A stretch of DNA of 22,593 bases, taken from assembly GCA_947458415.1 (NCBI GenBank), contig CANGZG010000013.1, forward strand, positions 1-22,593, written 5' to 3'. Position 1 is the stretch's first letter, and each line of letters opens with the position of its first letter. Below the pieces are notes generated by a model. The model worked only from the letters and a program-made list of their open reading frames with translations, did not search any database and had not been told where the DNA came from. Origin of the DNA: Comamonadaceae bacterium. Its GTDB lineage: Bacteria > Pseudomonadota > Gammaproteobacteria > Burkholderiales > Burkholderiaceae_C. Shown in pieces: positions 21,077 to 22,593 of this stretch. The position numbers were made by a program, and so were the translations under genes.

Positions 21077-22054
21077 ATGGAAATTTTTGATTACGACAAT
21101 ATTCTTTTGCTGCCGCGCAAATGCCGGGTACAAAGCCGTGCTGAATGCGACACCAGCGTCACCTTAGGCAACCACAGTTTTCGTTTACCGGTGGTTCCCG
21201 CCAACATGAAGACCGTGGTCAACGAAAGCATTTGCGAATGGCTGGCCGCCAACGGTTATTTCTATGTGATGCATCGCTTCGATTTGGACAACGTCAAGTT
21301 TGTGCGCGATTGCAAAACCAAAGGCATGTATGCCTCGGTGTCATTGGGCGTCAAACAAGCGGATTACGACACGGTCAGCGCGTGGCGCGCCGAAGGTTTG
21401 AGCCCGGACTACATCACCATCGACATCGCACACGGCCATTCGGACAATGTGCAGCGCATGATTGCGCATTTGAAAGAACACTTGCCGGCGTCTTTTGTCA
21501 TCGCGGGCAACGTCGGCACACCCGAGGCCGTGATCGATTTGGAAACATGGGGCGCGGACGCCACCAAAGTGGGCATCGGCCCGGGCAAGGTGTGCATCAC
21601 CAAACTCAAAACCGGGTTTGGCACCGGCGGCTGGCAACTGTCTGCGCTCAAGTGGTGCGCGCGCGTGGCCACCAAACCCATCATTGCCGACGGTGGCATA
21701 CGCGAACACGGCGACATTGCCAAAAGCATTCGTTTTGGTGCATCCATGGTGATGATTGGCTCCATGTTGGCGGGCCATGAAGAGTCACCCGGTCAAACGG
21801 TGGAAGTCGATGGTCGCTTGTTCAAAGAATATTACGGCTCGGCCTCAGACTTCAACAAGGGCGAGTACAAGCATGTGGAAGGCAAGCGCATTTTGGAGCC
21901 GATCAAAGGTCACTTGAAAGACACCTTGCGCGAAATGCAAGAGGATTTGCAAAGCTCGATTTCCTACGCTGGCGGCACGCGCTTGATGGACATTCGCAAA
22001 GTCAATTACGTCATTTTGGGCGGCGCAAATGACGGGGAACATTTGTTGATGTGA
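21077..22054 (+). CDS. guaC: GMP reductase, short (Firmicutes-like) type
   Basis: 325 residues; an IMPDH/GMPR TIM barrel that reduces GMP to IMP with NADPH and releases ammonia, recycling guanine nucleotides. VPANMKTV is near residue 45 and FVIAGNVGTPEAV near 142-154. The catalytic cysteine is in GIGPGKVCITKLKTGFGTGGWQ (about 170-191), followed by PIIADGGIREHGDIAKSIRFGA. The lack of a CBS domain and the CITK(L)KTGFGTGG stretch separate it from IMP dehydrogenase. Length and wording are like the Bacillus/Staphylococcus GuaC (about 325 aa) rather than the 347-residue E. coli enzyme. It lies between two toxin-antitoxin pairs. A strong stem-loop follows the stop. Confidence 0.93.
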   Translation: MEIFDYDNILLLPRKCRVQSRAECDTSVTLGNHSFRLPVVPANMKTVVNESICEWLAANGYFYVMHRFDLDNVKFVRDCKTKGMYASVSLGVKQADYDTVSAWRAEGLSPDYITIDIAHGHSDNVQRMIAHLKEHLPASFVIAGNVGTPEAVIDLETWGADATKVGIGPGKVCITKLKTGFGTGGWQLSALKWCARVATKPIIADGGIREHGDIAKSIRFGASMVMIGSMLAGHEESPGQTVEVDGRLFKEYYGSASDFNKGEYKHVEGKRILEPIKGHLKDTLREMQEDLQSSISYAGGTRLMDIRKVNYVILGGANDGEHLLM

Positions 22055-22057
22055 AAC

Positions 22058-22115
22058 CCACTGCGGTGAGCAAAGCTCACTCAGTGGCGACTGCATCACG
22101 AACTTGGCGTTCGTG
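22058..22115 (+). terminator. Two stem-loops downstream of guaC
   Basis: Stem 1: CCACTG (22058-22063) and GTGAGC (22066-22071) pair with GCTCAC (22075-22080) and CAGTGG (22082-22087), 12 bp with small bulges and an AAA loop. Stem 2: CACGAAC (22097-22103), TTGGC, GTTCGTG (22109-22115). Neither has a T-run, but stem 1 starts 4 bp after the guaC stop and probably marks the 3' end. Confidence 0.55.
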
Positions 22116-22147
22116 CATCACCAGACGCAAAAAGCGAAACTGCTAAC

Positions 22148-22169
22148 ATACATCACTCATATACATCAC
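22148..22169 (+). repeat. Direct repeats upstream of the VapB-type gene, probable operator
   Basis: ATACATCAC occurs at 22148-22156 and again at 22161-22169, period 13 bp, just before the ribosome site. The core CATCAC also occurs at 22094-22099 and 22116-22121. Ribbon-helix-helix antitoxins commonly bind short tandem sites in their own promoter, which fits this position. Confidence 0.45.
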
Positions 22170-22182
22170 GTGAGGTATGCGC

Positions 22183-22434
22183 ATGGCTCTCCCTTCTGAA
22201 TTGGCCAGAACCCAAATTTATTTAACCGCACAGCAGCAACAGCAATTGAGCGCGCTGGCCAAACAACAAGGTTGCAGCAGCAGTGCCTTGATTCGCTCTG
22301 CCATTGACGATTTTTTGCATACCCACCATCCCCAAGAACGACTTGCCAAGCGTTTGCGCTCAGCAGGGGCTTGGGATGCGAAAGCCGCCCGACCTACTTT
22401 GGACGAACTGCGGTCTGAAGAGCGTTCATTTTGA
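22183..22434 (+). CDS. Ribbon-helix-helix antitoxin (VapB-like)
   Basis: 83 residues. The N-terminal half (ARTQIYLTAQQQQQLSALAKQQGCSSSALIRSAIDDFL) has the beta strand and two helices of a CopG/ribbon-helix-helix DNA-binding domain. The C-terminal half (WDAKAARPTLDELRSEERSF) is the toxin-binding tail. The ATG at 22183 has GAGG at 22172-22175 at good spacing; the ATG at 22177 is too close. It is followed at once by a PIN-domain gene, as in vapBC operons. A run of five glutamines (QQQQQ, about 19-23) is unusual but lies in the loop before helix 1. Confidence 0.82.
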   Translation: MALPSELARTQIYLTAQQQQQLSALAKQQGCSSSALIRSAIDDFLHTHHPQERLAKRLRSAGAWDAKAARPTLDELRSEERSF

Positions 22435-22442
22435 GCACCGCC

Positions 22443-22593
22443 ATGTTGCCCTTGGTGGACACCGATGTCTGGATTGATTTTCTGCGCGGCACACCCCAAG
22501 CCGTTGCCTTTGTGTCCAAGTTGCCCAACGACGTGGCCATCAGCTGCATCAGCGTGGCAGAGTTGTATGCCGGTGTTCGAGATGGCGCGGAAA
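22443..22593 (+). CDS. PIN-domain toxin (VapC-like), cut by the window end
   Basis: The visible 50 residues begin MLPLVDTDVWIDFLRG, with the PIN catalytic aspartate in VDTDVWI (D6, D8). SCISVAELYAGV carries the conserved glutamate. VapC proteins are PIN-fold ribonucleases that cut tRNA or rRNA. The start is 8 nt after the antitoxin stop; an in-frame TTG at 22431 overlapping the antitoxin gene is an alternative. The remaining catalytic acidic residues lie beyond the window. Confidence 0.83.
   Translation, partial: MLPLVDTDVWIDFLRGTPQAVAFVSKLPNDVAISCISVAELYAGVRDGAE

Noticed and set aside
1..22593. CRISPR array, tRNA, rRNA, insertion sequence or integrase
   Set aside because: No regularly spaced repeats, no cloverleaf or rRNA-like stretch, and no transposase or recombinase motif were seen in reading both strands.

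Overview
The window comes from a phototrophic member of the Burkholderiales (Betaproteobacteria). The best guess is a Comamonadaceae-type aerobic anoxygenic phototroph such as Limnohabitans or Rhodoferax. The left edge carries bacteriochlorophyll and carotenoid genes (bchX, crtF, crtE). The rest is typical Burkholderiales content: xseB-ispA, the aminoglycoside-phosphotransferase type of homoserine kinase, a BPSS1780-type membrane protein, and a UvrD with a C-terminal Tudor-like tail. The genus is inferred from gene content only. No rRNA, tRNA, CRISPR array, transposase or phage gene was seen, and no stretch longer than about 200 bases lacks a gene.

Layout. 1-2660 (minus strand) is one end of a photosynthesis gene cluster: crtE, crtF, then the start of bchX. 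The promoter regions of crtE and bchX both carry a TGT-N12-ACA palindrome of the PpsR/CrtJ type, with a second half-conserved copy exactly 8 bp away. 2664-4485 (minus) holds isoprenoid supply and a membrane protein: xseB, ispA (farnesyl-PP synthase), and an NnrU-family protein related to plant zeta-carotene isomerase. 4512-7487 (plus) is a tight operon of an orphan Rieske oxygenase, a DMT exporter and a mercaptopyruvate sulfurtransferase-like protein. It is transcribed divergently from xseB from a symmetric promoter, and a terminator-like hairpin sits in its leader.

7685-11461 (plus) encodes an exported acetamidase/formamidase and a strong terminator. A three-gene cassette follows without room for a promoter: a Tat-signal small protein, an alpha-helical exported protein, and a HupE/UreJ-type membrane protein with a periplasmic domain. 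All three cassette proteins are predicted to begin with histidine after signal cleavage. This is the most system-like unexplained content here. 11503-13228 (minus) is a ZIP metal transporter and an exported dienelactone-hydrolase-like enzyme.

13286-20240 is housekeeping: polA (minus), divergent thrB and a membrane protein (plus), then convergent uvrD (minus). uvrD may be read from a leaderless mRNA. 20289-22593 (plus) is a small accessory stretch: a MazEF-type toxin-antitoxin pair, a Firmicutes-like short GMP reductase (guaC) with a structured leader, and a VapBC-type pair cut by the window end.

Together, ispA makes FPP, CrtE extends it to GGPP for carotenoids and the bacteriochlorophyll tail, CrtF methylates hydroxylated carotenoids, and BchX supplies electrons to chlorophyllide a reductase. 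The remaining units look independent of one another.
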